Source: Allobogoriella deserti (GTDB lineage Bacteria; Actinomycetota; Actinomycetes; Actinomycetales; Actinomycetaceae). Taken from it: 63,590 nucleotides of DNA. Where the stretch lies: positions 1 to 63,590 of the forward strand of contig NZ_JBHUEE010000014.1 in assembly GCF_042680605.1 (NCBI RefSeq), in the 5' to 3' direction. Position numbers and translations under genes: made by a program. A model generated the notes under the pieces. That model was not told the origin of the DNA. It was given only the letters and a program-made list of their open reading frames with translations, and made no database searches. Within the stretch, counting starts at the first letter, position 1; each line of letters opens with the position of its first letter. Below, piece by piece: positions 41,786 through 50,557 of the stretch.

Positions 41786-44098
41786 TCAGGCTGACTCGCT
41801 CGCGAGCGACTCCCTCTCGTCCGCACCGCCGTCGATGTCGACCCGCCCACCGCGACGCCGCGCGGTCAGCACGGCGAAGCCGGCGATCCCGGCGGCGACC
41901 AGCGCGATGGCGATGCGGATGCCGTGGTTGACGTCCTCGGGCACGCTGAGCTGGATCACCGCGGGCGCGATGAGCAGCGAGACGAGGTTCATCACCTTGA
42001 TCAAGGGGTTGATCGCAGGACCGGCGGTGTCCTTGAAGGGGTCGCCCACCGTGTCACCGATGACGGTGGCCTCGTGCGCCTCCGAGCCCTTCCCACCGTA
42101 GTGACCGTCCTCGACGATCTTCTTCGCGTTGTCCCAGGCGCCACCGGAGTTGGCGAGGAAGACCGCCATGAGGACGCCCGCCCCGATGGTGCCCGCCAGG
42201 AAGCCGGCCAGTGGTCCGACACCGAGGCCGAACCCCACGGCGATGGGCGCGAACGCGGCCAGCAGGCCCGGAGTGGCGAGTTCGCGGAGGGAGTCCTTCG
42301 TGCAGATGTCGACCACGCGCGCGTAGTCCGGCCGATCCTTGCCGGTCATGATCCCGGGCATCTCACGGAACTGGCGGCGGACCTCGAAGACGATCGCGCC
42401 GGCGGCCCGGGTGACGGCGTCGATGGCGAGACCCGAGAACAGGAACACCGTGGCACCGCCGAGGATCACGCCGACCAGGGTGATCGGGGAGATGATGTCG
42501 TACGCCACCATGGCAGCGACGACGTCGTCGGCGGCCTGGGCTCCGGCGGCGCCGACCTCCTCGAGGGCAGAGCTGACGGCGTCCGCGTACGAGCCGAACA
42601 GCGCCGTGGCCGCCAGCACCGCCGTCGCGATGGCGATACCCTTGGTGACGGCCTTGGTGGTGTTGCCGACGGCGTCGAGGTCGGTGAGCACCTTCGCCCC
42701 CTCCTCGCCGACCTCACCGGACATCTCGGCGACGCCCTGCGCGTTGTCGCTGATGGGGCCGAACGTGTCCATCGCGACGATGACGCCGACCGTGGTCAGC
42801 AGGCCGCAGCCGGCCAGGGCCACCAGGAACAGCGCGAGCCAGACGCTCCCGCCCGCGATGAGGAAGACACCGCAGATGGCGGCAGCGATGATCCCGGCGG
42901 TGTAGACGGCCGAGGAGAACCCGACACCGATGCCAGACAGGACGACGGTGGCCGCGCCGGTGCGGGAGGTGGCGGCGACGTTCCGGGTGGGGAACGACTC
43001 GGTGCCGGTGAAGTAGCCCGTCAGCCAGAGGATGACGCCGGCGAGCGCCACACCGACCACGACCGCCGCGACGACGATGAGCTGCGGGTTGCCGGTGTGA
43101 TCGGCAAGGTCGGCGCTGACGCCCTCGATGTCGGCGAAGCTCGAGGGCAGGTAGGTCACCGCCACCACTGCGGCGAGCACGACCCCGGCGACGGCGGAGA
43201 TGTAGAAGCCGCGGTTGATCGCGGTGAGTCCGGATTCGCTGCCCCGCACCCGGGTGATGACCACGCCGAGGCCGGCCACGACGGCCCCGATGGCCGTCAT
43301 GAGGAGCGGGAGGACGAGGCCCTGCTCGCCCAGTGCCGTCGTGCCGAGGATGAGGGAGGCGACGAGGACGACGGCGTAGGACTCGAACAGGTCGGCGGCC
43401 ATGCCGGCGCAGTCCCCGACGTTGTCCCCGACGTTGTCGGCGATGGTGGCGGCGTTGCGGGGGTCGTCCTCGGGGATGCCCTGCTCGACCTTGCCGACGA
43501 GGTCGGCGCCGACGTCCGCGGCCTTGGTGAAGATGCCGCCGCCGACACGCATGAACATCGCCAGCAGCGCGGCGCCGAAGCCGAAGCCCTCGAGGACGGC
43601 CGGGGCGTCACCGCGGAAGACGAGCACCACGCCGGCGGCACCGAGCAGGCCGAGCCCGACCACGCACATGCCGACCACCCCGCCGGAGCGGAACGCGATG
43701 CGGGCACCGAACGCGCGCCCCCCGGGCTTCTCGGACGCGGCGGCGACGCGGACGTTGGCCCGCACGGCCAGGGACATGCCCAGGTAGCCGATCGCCGCGG
43801 AGAAGCCGGCACCGAAGAGAAAGGCGACCGCGCGGCCGATACGCACCGAGAGGTCGGCGGGAAGGAGGAAGAGCAGCGCGAAGACGACGACGGCGAAGAC
43901 GCCGAGCGTGCGGAACTGCCGCCGCAGGTAGGCCTGCGCCCCTTCCTCGATGGCGCCGGCGATCTCCTGCATCTTCGGTGATCCGGCATCCGCCGCCAGG
44001 ACCTGACGTCGTAGCAGCACGGCGACGACCAGTGCGACGATCGCGATCACCGCGATGACGCTCACGATCGTCAGGCTCGTGGTCCCCAGTTCCAGCAT
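41786..44098 (-). CDS. hppA: Membrane-bound proton-pumping pyrophosphatase (K+-independent type)
   Basis: A 770-aa polytopic pump that couples PPi hydrolysis to ion export. The catalytic segment DVGADLVGKVEQGIPEDDPRN reads in two parts: substrate-binding DVGADLVGKVE, then a loop with acidic residues, followed by DNVGDNVGDCAGMAADLFE. In the K+-dependence region the sequence is AVGNTTKAVTKG; Lys at this site marks the K+-independent H+-pumping class, whereas K+-dependent and Na+-pumping forms have Ala. The ATG at 44098 is preceded by GAGGAGG at 4 bases. The pump recovers energy from biosynthetic PPi and may help under salt or energy stress. Confidence 0.94.
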   Translation of the reverse strand: MLELGTTSLTIVSVIAVIAIVALVVAVLLRRQVLAADAGSPKMQEIAGAIEEGAQAYLRRQFRTLGVFAVVVFALLFLLPADLSVRIGRAVAFLFGAGFSAAIGYLGMSLAVRANVRVAAASEKPGGRAFGARIAFRSGGVVGMCVVGLGLLGAAGVVLVFRGDAPAVLEGFGFGAALLAMFMRVGGGIFTKAADVGADLVGKVEQGIPEDDPRNAATIADNVGDNVGDCAGMAADLFESYAVVLVASLILGTTALGEQGLVLPLLMTAIGAVVAGLGVVITRVRGSESGLTAINRGFYISAVAGVVLAAVVAVTYLPSSFADIEGVSADLADHTGNPQLIVVAAVVVGVALAGVILWLTGYFTGTESFPTRNVAATSRTGAATVVLSGIGVGFSSAVYTAGIIAAAICGVFLIAGGSVWLALFLVALAGCGLLTTVGVIVAMDTFGPISDNAQGVAEMSGEVGEEGAKVLTDLDAVGNTTKAVTKGIAIATAVLAATALFGSYADAVSSALEEVGAAGAQAADDVVAAMVAYDIISPITLVGVILGGATVFLFSGLAIDAVTRAAGAIVFEVRRQFREMPGIMTGKDRPDYARVVDICTKDSLRELATPGLLAAFAPIAVGFGLGVGPLAGFLAGTIGAGVLMAVFLANSGGAWDNAKKIVEDGHYGGKGSEAHEATVIGDTVGDPFKDTAGPAINPLIKVMNLVSLLIAPAVIQLSVPEDVNHGIRIAIALVAAGIAGFAVLTARRRGGRVDIDGGADERESLASESA

Positions 44099-44309
44099 CC
44101 ACCCTCCTCGGCAACGCTCCACCTGCGACGACGGCGTCGCGGCGCTGTAGTTCGCGGGTGAGCCTACCTGGCACCAGAGGTTTCACGACATTCGTGTCGA
44201 CAATCTGGCTCTCAGTCCCATGAGCGGTCGTTCTGCGGCCATGAGCGGTCCGCTGCCTGCGGCGGGCCGGTGTCCCCCGGGCGGCGGCGTCGTGGCGCAC
44301 ACTGGTCGG

Positions 44310-46736
44310 GTGCCCGCTGCCGATCCCGTCGACCTGCTGCGCGCCACCGGCGCCCGAGACGGCCGACTGGTGCACCTCGAGGTCATCGAGGGCCGCGCCG
44401 GCAGAACCGCTGACTGGCCGCAGTGGGCCGACCCGGACCTGGTCGAGGGCTATCGGCGGCTGGGCGTCGCACAGCCGTGGCAGCACCAGGTCCTCGCCGC
44501 CGACGCCGTGCACGCCGGGCGGCACACGGTCCTGGCCACAGGCACCGGATCGGGCAAGTCACTCGCCGCCTGGCTGCCGGCGGTCACGGCGGTACGGTCC
44601 GACCACCGCGAACGTGCCGCCGCGACAGGGATCGCCGGTCATCGACGGCGCCCGAGCACGCTGTACCTCTCCCCTACCAAGGCGCTGGCCGCCGATCAGC
44701 TCGCCGGGCTGGAGCGTCTGCTGGCCGCGGCACAGGTGCGCGACGTGCGCGTGGCCACCTGTGACGGGGACACCGCGCTGACCGAGCGGGACTGGATCCG
44801 TGACCACGCCGACGTCGTGCTCTCCAACCCGGACTTCCTGCACTTCTCCCTGCTGCCGGCCCACCGCCGATGGCAGCGGTTGCTCAAGGGGCTGCGGTAC
44901 GTCGTCGTCGACGAATGTCATGCGTACCGGGGCGTCCTCGGGGCGCACGTCGCCCTGGTGCTGCGCCGGCTGCTCCGGCTGGCACGCTCCTACGGCGCCG
45001 ACCCCACGGTGGTGGCCGCCTCGGCGACGACGGCGGAGCCGGCGCTGACAGCCGCGCGGCTCGTGGGGGTGGCACCGGAGGAGATCACGGCCGTCACCGA
45101 GGACACCGCACCGGCGGGCAGGCGGACCATCGCGCTGTGGCAGCCGGCTCTGACCGAGGGGTGGCCCGCCGAAGGCGTCGATCTGCCCGCACGAGCGGAA
45201 CAGGACGAGCCGTTCACGGGCGAGGTCGACGGGCCCCGGCGGAGCGCGACCGCGGAGACCGCGGACCTGTTGGCGGACCTCGTCACGGCAGGCGCACGTT
45301 CGCTCGCGTTCGTCCGTTCGCGCTACGGGACCGAGGTGGTCGCCGAGCAGACGCGCCGTCATCTACGCGAGGTCGACGGCGAGCTGGCCGGCCGGGTGGC
45401 GGCCTACCGCGGCGGGTACCTGCCCGAGGAGCGGCGCGCCCTGGAGGAGGACCTGCGCACCGGCGAACTGCTGGCGCTGGCCACCACCAATGCACTCGAA
45501 CTCGGGGTGGACGTGTCCGGCCTGGACGCCGTGGTGATGGCGGGCTGGCCCGGCACCCGGGTGTCGATGTGGCAGCAGGCCGGCCGGGCAGGACGGGCGG
45601 GCACCGACGGCGTCGCGGTGCTCGTGGCGAGCGAGGACCCGCTGGACGCCTTCGTCGTGCACCACCCGGAGACCATCTTCGGGGTCGAGGCGACGACGTT
45701 CGACCCGACGAATCCGTACGTGCTCGCCCCCCACCTGTGTGCGGCAGCCGCCGAGCTGCCCCTGAGCGACGCCGACCTGCCGCTGTTCGGCCTCCCCGAC
45801 GAGGCGCTGCCGGCGGAGCTGGAACGGCGCGGCCTGTTGCGACGGCGCCCGCGCGGCTGGTTCTGGAACATCGCCCGGCCCGAGCGGCCGCAAGACCTGA
45901 CCGACCTGCGCGGGGGCGGCGAACCGCCGGTGCAGATCGTCGAGTCGGGCACCGGGGCGGTCCTCGGCACCGTCGACGGTGCGCGGGCAGACGCCACCGT
46001 CCATCCGGGCGCCGTCTACCTGCACCAGGGCCGGACCTTCGTCGTCGAGGATCTCGAGGACGACGTCGCCCTGGTGCACGAGGAGACCGACCTGGCGTAC
46101 CGCACCAAGGCCAGGTCCGAGTCCTCGGTACGGATCCTGTCCGTCCGCCGCGAGCAGACGTGGGGTTCGGGACGCGAGGGTGAACCCGCCGAGGTGACCT
46201 GGCGCTTCGGGGACGTCGAGGTGACCAGCCGGGTGACCGGGTACGACAGGCGCCGCCTGCCCGGCCTGGAGATCGTCGGCTCCTACCCGCTCGACATGCC
46301 GGAGCGGGTGCTGCCGACGACGGCGGTGTGGTGGACGCTCTCGGCCGAGGCCTGCGCCGAGGCAGGCGTGGGCAAGGACGCCCTGCCCGGTGCGTTGCAC
46401 GCCGCGGAGCACGCCTCGATCGGTCTGCTGCCGCTGCTGGCCACGTGCGACCGGTGGGACATCGGCGGCCTGTCGACCGCACTCCATCCGCAGACCGGGG
46501 TGCCGACGGTGTTCGTGCACGACGGCTATCCCGGCGGCGCGGGATTCGCCGAGCGTGGCTACCGCGCCGCCCTGGAGTGGGTCCGGGCGACGCGGGACGC
46601 CATCGTCTCGTGCGGTTGCGCCGACGGATGCCCCGCCTGCGTGCAGTCCCCCAAGTGCGGGAACGGGAACTCACCGCTCGACAAGGCCGGCGCGATCACG
46701 GTGCTGTCCCTCCTCCTGCGGTCCGCGCCCGCGTGA
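44310..46736 (+). CDS. DEAD/DEAH-box repair helicase with DUF1998 domain (MrfA-like)
   Basis: An SF2 helicase of 808 aa. RecA-1 has motif I TGTGSGKSLAAWLP, LYLSPTKALAADQL, and motif II as VVDECHAYRG; ASATT is motif III. RecA-2 has TTNALELGVDVSGLDAVVMAG and WQQAGRAGRAGTDG. The C-terminal DUF1998 domain ends in the four-Cys cluster CGCADGCPACVQSPKCG, the zinc signature of Bacillus MrfA (YprA), a mitomycin-lesion repair helicase; Rv3649 is the mycobacterial relative. The GTG at 44310 fits the usual N terminus, but GTG/ATG codons upstream (44220, 44244) are possible. Its 3' end overlaps the convergent Tad gene by 178 bases. Confidence 0.9.
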   Translation: MPAADPVDLLRATGARDGRLVHLEVIEGRAGRTADWPQWADPDLVEGYRRLGVAQPWQHQVLAADAVHAGRHTVLATGTGSGKSLAAWLPAVTAVRSDHRERAAATGIAGHRRRPSTLYLSPTKALAADQLAGLERLLAAAQVRDVRVATCDGDTALTERDWIRDHADVVLSNPDFLHFSLLPAHRRWQRLLKGLRYVVVDECHAYRGVLGAHVALVLRRLLRLARSYGADPTVVAASATTAEPALTAARLVGVAPEEITAVTEDTAPAGRRTIALWQPALTEGWPAEGVDLPARAEQDEPFTGEVDGPRRSATAETADLLADLVTAGARSLAFVRSRYGTEVVAEQTRRHLREVDGELAGRVAAYRGGYLPEERRALEEDLRTGELLALATTNALELGVDVSGLDAVVMAGWPGTRVSMWQQAGRAGRAGTDGVAVLVASEDPLDAFVVHHPETIFGVEATTFDPTNPYVLAPHLCAAAAELPLSDADLPLFGLPDEALPAELERRGLLRRRPRGWFWNIARPERPQDLTDLRGGGEPPVQIVESGTGAVLGTVDGARADATVHPGAVYLHQGRTFVVEDLEDDVALVHEETDLAYRTKARSESSVRILSVRREQTWGSGREGEPAEVTWRFGDVEVTSRVTGYDRRRLPGLEIVGSYPLDMPERVLPTTAVWWTLSAEACAEAGVGKDALPGALHAAEHASIGLLPLLATCDRWDIGGLSTALHPQTGVPTVFVHDGYPGGAGFAERGYRAALEWVRATRDAIVSCGCADGCPACVQSPKCGNGNSPLDKAGAITVLSLLLRSAPA

Positions 46737-47212
46737 CGCGCGCGCCGGCCGTGCGCGCCGGACCCCACCCCGAGCCGCCCGGGGCTGCCCCAGGCAGCCT
46801 CACGCTCGGGACCGGCGCGGGCCTGCGCTCGGGCGTTCAAGGACCGGCCCTCGACCGGCCAGACGGCGCCGATCAGCACCACCGTGGTGGCGACCTCGAC
46901 GTCCCGCCCGGCGATCCAGCACGCCGTGAGCCTGGCGCCGTTAGCGCTGACCACCCGCTCCGCCACCGTGCACGGGTCCACCTCCGCCGTCGGGGCGTGC
47001 AGTGCCGTGGCGGCGGCGACCGCGCCGAGGTCGGCCGCCGCCTGTGCCGTACCACGCGCGTGGACCGCGCGGCCGAGTCCGGCCGCGGCGAGGGCGAGAA
47101 CCGCGAGGACGGCGAGGAGGCCGACGGCGAGCACGGTGGCGGATCCACGGTCCTTCCCGGTGCGCGCACGGTGCCGGCCTGTCCGCTTCCTCCGAGCGTC
47201 GGCGCCCGTCAT
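46559..47212 (-). CDS. TadE/TadG-like pilus accessory protein (Rv3654c family)
   Basis: The last gene of the Tad operon. After a basic start, GKDRGSATVLAVGLLAVLAVL is a prepilin-like hydrophobic segment; the small external domain has a Cys pair (VDPCTVAERVV and LTACWIAGR) and ends near SLNARAQARAGP. Relatives stop about there, but here the frame continues about 80 codons, antisense to the helicase 3' end, before a TAG at 46559. That tail is Arg/His-rich and looks like read-through sequence. The ATG overlaps the tadE-like stop as ATGA. Confidence 0.7.
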   Translation of the reverse strand: MTGADARRKRTGRHRARTGKDRGSATVLAVGLLAVLAVLALAAAGLGRAVHARGTAQAAADLGAVAAATALHAPTAEVDPCTVAERVVSANGARLTACWIAGRDVEVATTVVLIGAVWPVEGRSLNARAQARAGPEREAAWGSPGRLGVGSGAHGRRARHAGADRRRRDSTVIAPALSSGEFPFPHLGDCTQAGHPSAQPHETMASRVARTHSRAAR

Positions 47213-47664
47213 GCCTCGCCCGGTTCCGGCATCGCTCGCGCCTGCGCACTCGCCTCCAGGTCGGCCAGCTGCAACGGCCCGGGTACCCGGCGGGAGACCT
47301 CGACCAGCAGCAGGTCGCCGTCCATCCGGAGGTCGATCTGCGCGTCCGGGCCGGCGATGCGGTGCGCGAGTGCGGCGATCTCGCTCTCGCTCTCGCCCAG
47401 CGCAGCCGCCCGCGCACCGGCACGCGCGGCGTCGGCGACCCGTACCTGAGTGAGCACAGCGGCACCCGCGACCAGGACGACGACCAGCATCATGGCCACC
47501 GCGGGCAGCACGACGGCGAACTCGGCGGTGGCGCCTCCCCGGTCCCGCGGCCCGGTCCACCGGCGGGGCATCGCCCAGGGTGACGCGGTCGCGGGGCCGG
47601 CCGGCCGGTGGCCCGCCGGCCGGCGGTGCTGTCCGCCCGCCGGCGGGCCGGTTTCCCCGGTCAT
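47209..47664 (-). CDS. TadE-like minor pilin (Rv3655c family)
   Basis: A 151-aa protein. The type III-like processing site and hydrophobic stretch are RDRGGATAEFAVVLPAVAMM (cleavage after Gly, conserved Glu at +5), followed by VRVADAARAGARAAALGES, typical of TadE. It is a pseudopilin or pilus-assembly component at the membrane. The ATG overlaps the Flp-like stop by one base. About 50 residues of disordered Gly/Pro sequence precede the processing site. Confidence 0.8.
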   Translation of the reverse strand: MTGETGPPAGGQHRRPAGHRPAGPATASPWAMPRRWTGPRDRGGATAEFAVVLPAVAMMLVVVLVAGAAVLTQVRVADAARAGARAAALGESESEIAALAHRIAGPDAQIDLRMDGDLLLVEVSRRVPGPLQLADLEASAQARAMPEPGEA

Positions 47665-47882
47665 CACCCGCCTCCGAGTGCCCGGCGGAACAACGCCTCC
47701 AGGAGTTCCTGGACGAAGGGGCTTCGGATCACCAGCAGCAAGATGCCGGCCAAGGCGGCGGCCGCGACCATGACCAGCGCGTACTCCGCGGTCGCCATCC
47801 CACCGTCCCCGGTCGCTCGCAGTGCTCGGACGCGGCGGGTGAGGGAAGCGCGCACCCGGCCGGCCCGACGTCGTACGGTCAT
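47664..47882 (-). CDS. Flp-type major pilin (DUF4244-like)
   Basis: A 72-aa prepilin: basic leader, cleavage site in GDGGMATAEYALVMVAAAA (Glu at +5 and adjacent Tyr, the Flp signature), then one long hydrophobic helix and a short C terminus. A strong Shine-Dalgarno (AAGGAGAG) lies before the ATG, and 157 bases separate it from the upstream TadC-like gene, suggesting extra translation of the major subunit relative to the assembly proteins. Confidence 0.85.
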   Translation of the reverse strand: MTVRRRAGRVRASLTRRVRALRATGDGGMATAEYALVMVAAAALAGILLLVIRSPFVQELLEALFRRALGGG

Positions 47883-48039
47883 CGGTTCTCTCCTTTCTCC
47901 CCGGGTCCGGCGCCCGGGACGCCGACCGGCGTGGATGCCGGTCGACACCGAGCCTGCGGGTCGACCGCCCACCGCCGCAGGCGCCGGTGGTGACGTTGTG
48001 GACGCGGCGGCGCAAGCCCCGCCCGGTGTGCATGCGGCG

Positions 48040-48597
48040 TCAGCTGCCGAGGACGAGCCAACCGGCACCGAGCACCACAGGCACCACGCCGACGAGCACG
48101 AACGCCGGGAGGTAGCACAGGCCGAGCGGGAGCACGAGCCGGACCCCGAGCCGTGCCGCGGCCTCCTGGGCCTGCCGGGTGCGCGCGGCGCGGAGGCCGG
48201 CCGCCGCCTGGCGCAGCAGCGGCCCGGGCGCCGCGCCGTCCACCCAGGCCGGCTCCAGCGCGTCCCGCAGCGGGTGCAGAGAAGGCGGCGCGTCGTCCCA
48301 GGCCTCGGCCCAGGGCGCTCCGAGCAGCAGGCTCCGTCCTGCCTCGGCGAGGGTCGTTCCGGTGGTGCCCGCGCCCTGTGCCGGGTCGACGGCCCGCCCC
48401 AGTGCGGTGAGTGTGCCGGGGACCGAGGACCCGGCCGAGAGCGCCGCATCGGCGAGATCGAGAAGAACGGCGACATCGACGCCGCCGACCGACGTCGTCG
48501 CCGGTGCAGGACGGCGCGGCGGGAGCGGTCCCCGCCGCGTCAGGAGCCACGGCAGGACGGCCACCACACCGAGAACCAGGACGACCGCGGGCGTCAT
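48040..48597 (-). CDS. TadC-like type II secretion F-domain membrane protein
   Basis: A 185-aa inner-membrane platform protein (Rv3657c type): an N-terminal membrane segment (residues 4-19), a T2SF domain with LLLGAPWAEAWDDAPPSL, and a C-terminal pair of hydrophobic helices (LVLPLGLCYLPAFVLVGVVP). With the TadB-like protein it anchors the pilus ATPase. Its ATG overlaps the tadB stop as ATGA. Confidence 0.82.
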   Translation of the reverse strand: MTPAVVLVLGVVAVLPWLLTRRGPLPPRRPAPATTSVGGVDVAVLLDLADAALSAGSSVPGTLTALGRAVDPAQGAGTTGTTLAEAGRSLLLGAPWAEAWDDAPPSLHPLRDALEPAWVDGAAPGPLLRQAAAGLRAARTRQAQEAAARLGVRLVLPLGLCYLPAFVLVGVVPVVLGAGWLVLGS

Positions 48598-49373
48598 GAG
48601 TGATCGGGTTCCGTACCACGTCTCCGACCTCTGGCGACCGACGCATCCGCTCCCCCGACGGAGCCGGCCGCCCTGGCCGTGCGCTCCAACGAGGCGACCC
48701 AGCGGCGTCCGGCAACGGCCAGGGCGATCCCGAGGACGAGGCAGACGGTTCCGGCACCGCCGTCGAGCAGGACGGTCAGCGGATCGGCGCCGACCGCCAG
48801 CCCGAGGACGAGGCCAAGGGCAGGCAGCCAGCCCAGCAGGCGTGCGGTGGCGCGCGGGCCGGCGAGCGCCACCGCACGCGCCGCCTGGGCGTTGCCCGCC
48901 TCGGTGAGGCCGTCGGCGCACCGTTGCAGCACGTCCGCCAACGGCGCGCCCAGCTCGTGGGTGAGCCGGCACGCCGCCACGGTGGACGGGATCGCCCCGG
49001 CTGTCGCGGGACCGAGGCCAGGGGCACTCCGCCGTCGGAGGCGGCCGGTGCGGACCGGGCGTGCCGCCAGCTCGAGCAGGTCCAGGGGTACGCCGTGCTC
49101 GGTGGCCCTCGGCGTCCCGCCGGAACTGGGGACGCCCGTCCGGGCCAGTGTCTCCCGCCAGGCCTGGTCCACCGGAGCACCGGCCCGCAGCCGCGTGGCG
49201 ACCTCGGTCGCGACCACGCCGAGATCGAGGTCGGTCGTGGCGCGGCGCGGTCGTCGTCGCCACGTCGGCCGGCGGCGGGGGCCTGGCCCGGCCGGCGAGC
49301 CGCCGGTCCGGCGCGGGGTGAGCAGCAGCAGGACGGCGAGACCCACGGCCACCGCGACGGCGGCGGTACTCAT
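48594..49373 (-). CDS. TadB-like type II secretion F-domain membrane protein
   Basis: A 259-aa protein: an N-terminal hydrophobic helix, an Arg-rich linker, and a T2SF domain (VVATEVATRLRAGAPVDQAW and LTHELGAPLADVLQRCADGL) before two C-terminal membrane helices. It corresponds to Rv3658c. The ATG overlaps the tadA stop as ATGA. It forms the membrane platform of the Tad pilus with the TadC-like protein. Confidence 0.82.
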   Translation of the reverse strand: MSTAAVAVAVGLAVLLLLTPRRTGGSPAGPGPRRRPTWRRRPRRATTDLDLGVVATEVATRLRAGAPVDQAWRETLARTGVPSSGGTPRATEHGVPLDLLELAARPVRTGRLRRRSAPGLGPATAGAIPSTVAACRLTHELGAPLADVLQRCADGLTEAGNAQAARAVALAGPRATARLLGWLPALGLVLGLAVGADPLTVLLDGGAGTVCLVLGIALAVAGRRWVASLERTARAAGSVGGADASVARGRRRGTEPDHS

Positions 49374-50557
49374 GTGCCGGCGTGCCGGCCGCGGCGGCGG
49401 CCGCTGGCGGTGGCCGGGGCATGGGCATGTGCGAGGTCCACCTCCAGGCGGGCGGCGAGACGGTCCCATGCCGGGCCAGGGACCGGGCCGGTGGCGTCGG
49501 CGACCACCGCCTGGTCACAGCGCAACTGCCCGCCGTCGCGGACCAGGACGCCGATCTCGTCCAGGCGACGCAGCCCGTCGCGACCGCGACGCAGATGCAC
49601 CACGGCATCGAGCGCGCTGACGGCCTGCGCCGTCATGGTGGCCTCGGTGAGCCCGGCCAAGGAGCCGAGCGCGACGAGCCGGGCCGGGACGTCCGTGACC
49701 GTATTCGCGTGGACGGTGGCCCAGCCGCCCTCGTGGCCGGTGTTCAACGCACCGAGCACGTCACGGACCTCGGCGCCGCGACACTCTCCCAGCACCAGCC
49801 GGTCGGGCCGCATTCGCATGGCGGCGCGCACGAGGTCGGCCAGCGGCACGCCGCCGACCTGCTGGACGTTGGCGCGCCGGACCTGCAGGTGGACCACGTG
49901 CGGATGCGCGGGCTGCAGCTCGGCCGACTCCTCGATGCACACGATCCGTTCGGTGGGCGGCACCAGCGAGAGCAGCGCTGCCAACAGGGTGGTCTTACCC
50001 GAGCCGGTGGCGCCCGAGACGAGGACGTTGGCCCGCCGGTCGATCATGGCGCGCAGCACGGGCGCGAGCGGCCGCGGCACCGTGCCACCGGCGACCAGTT
50101 CCTCCACGGTGAACGCTCGCGGGCGGTGCGCGCGCAGGGAGATGAGCGTGCCCGTCGCGGACAGCGGCGGGAGCACGGCATGCAGGCGCGTGCCGTCCGG
50201 CAATGTGCCGTCGACCACCGGGCTGGCGTCGTCGAGGCGCTGACCGCTCGCCGCGGCCAGCCGCGTGGCCAGGCCGCGCACGGCCGCGGCGTCGAGTCCC
50301 TCGATGTGGCACGGCTCCAACCCGGTGCCGCGGTCGACCCAGACGCCGCCCTCGCCGCCGTTGACGAGCACATCGGTGACCGCCGGGTCATCGAGCAGAC
50401 CCTGCAGGGGCCCCGCGCCACGGATCTCGGCGCGCACCGCGCTGTCGAGGTGCAGTAGTTCCCCGGCCGCGACGTGATCCGCTCCGGACACGGCGCCCGC
50501 CAGTGGCTCGCCACGCACGAGCGCGCGCCGCACCCGGCTGACCGGTTCGGCCGTCAT
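49370..50557 (-). CDS. TadA-like pilus assembly ATPase
   Basis: A 395-aa secretion ATPase of the CpaF/TadA family. The N-terminal domain includes DVLVNGGEGGVWVDRGTGL; the motor domain has Walker A VSGATGSGKTTLLAAL, Asp box CIEESAELQP, Walker B PDRLVLGECRGAEV and His box HEGGWATVHAN. It powers pilin assembly at the cytoplasmic face. It corresponds to Rv3659c, and its ATG overlaps the ssd stop as ATGA. Confidence 0.92.
   Translation of the reverse strand: MTAEPVSRVRRALVRGEPLAGAVSGADHVAAGELLHLDSAVRAEIRGAGPLQGLLDDPAVTDVLVNGGEGGVWVDRGTGLEPCHIEGLDAAAVRGLATRLAAASGQRLDDASPVVDGTLPDGTRLHAVLPPLSATGTLISLRAHRPRAFTVEELVAGGTVPRPLAPVLRAMIDRRANVLVSGATGSGKTTLLAALLSLVPPTERIVCIEESAELQPAHPHVVHLQVRRANVQQVGGVPLADLVRAAMRMRPDRLVLGECRGAEVRDVLGALNTGHEGGWATVHANTVTDVPARLVALGSLAGLTEATMTAQAVSALDAVVHLRRGRDGLRRLDEIGVLVRDGGQLRCDQAVVADATGPVPGPAWDRLAARLEVDLAHAHAPATASGRRRGRHAGT

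Noticed and set aside
41924..43981. 685-codon open frame on the plus strand over hppA
   Set aside because: Antisense artefact of the pyrophosphatase gene; translated sequence is low-complexity and charged.
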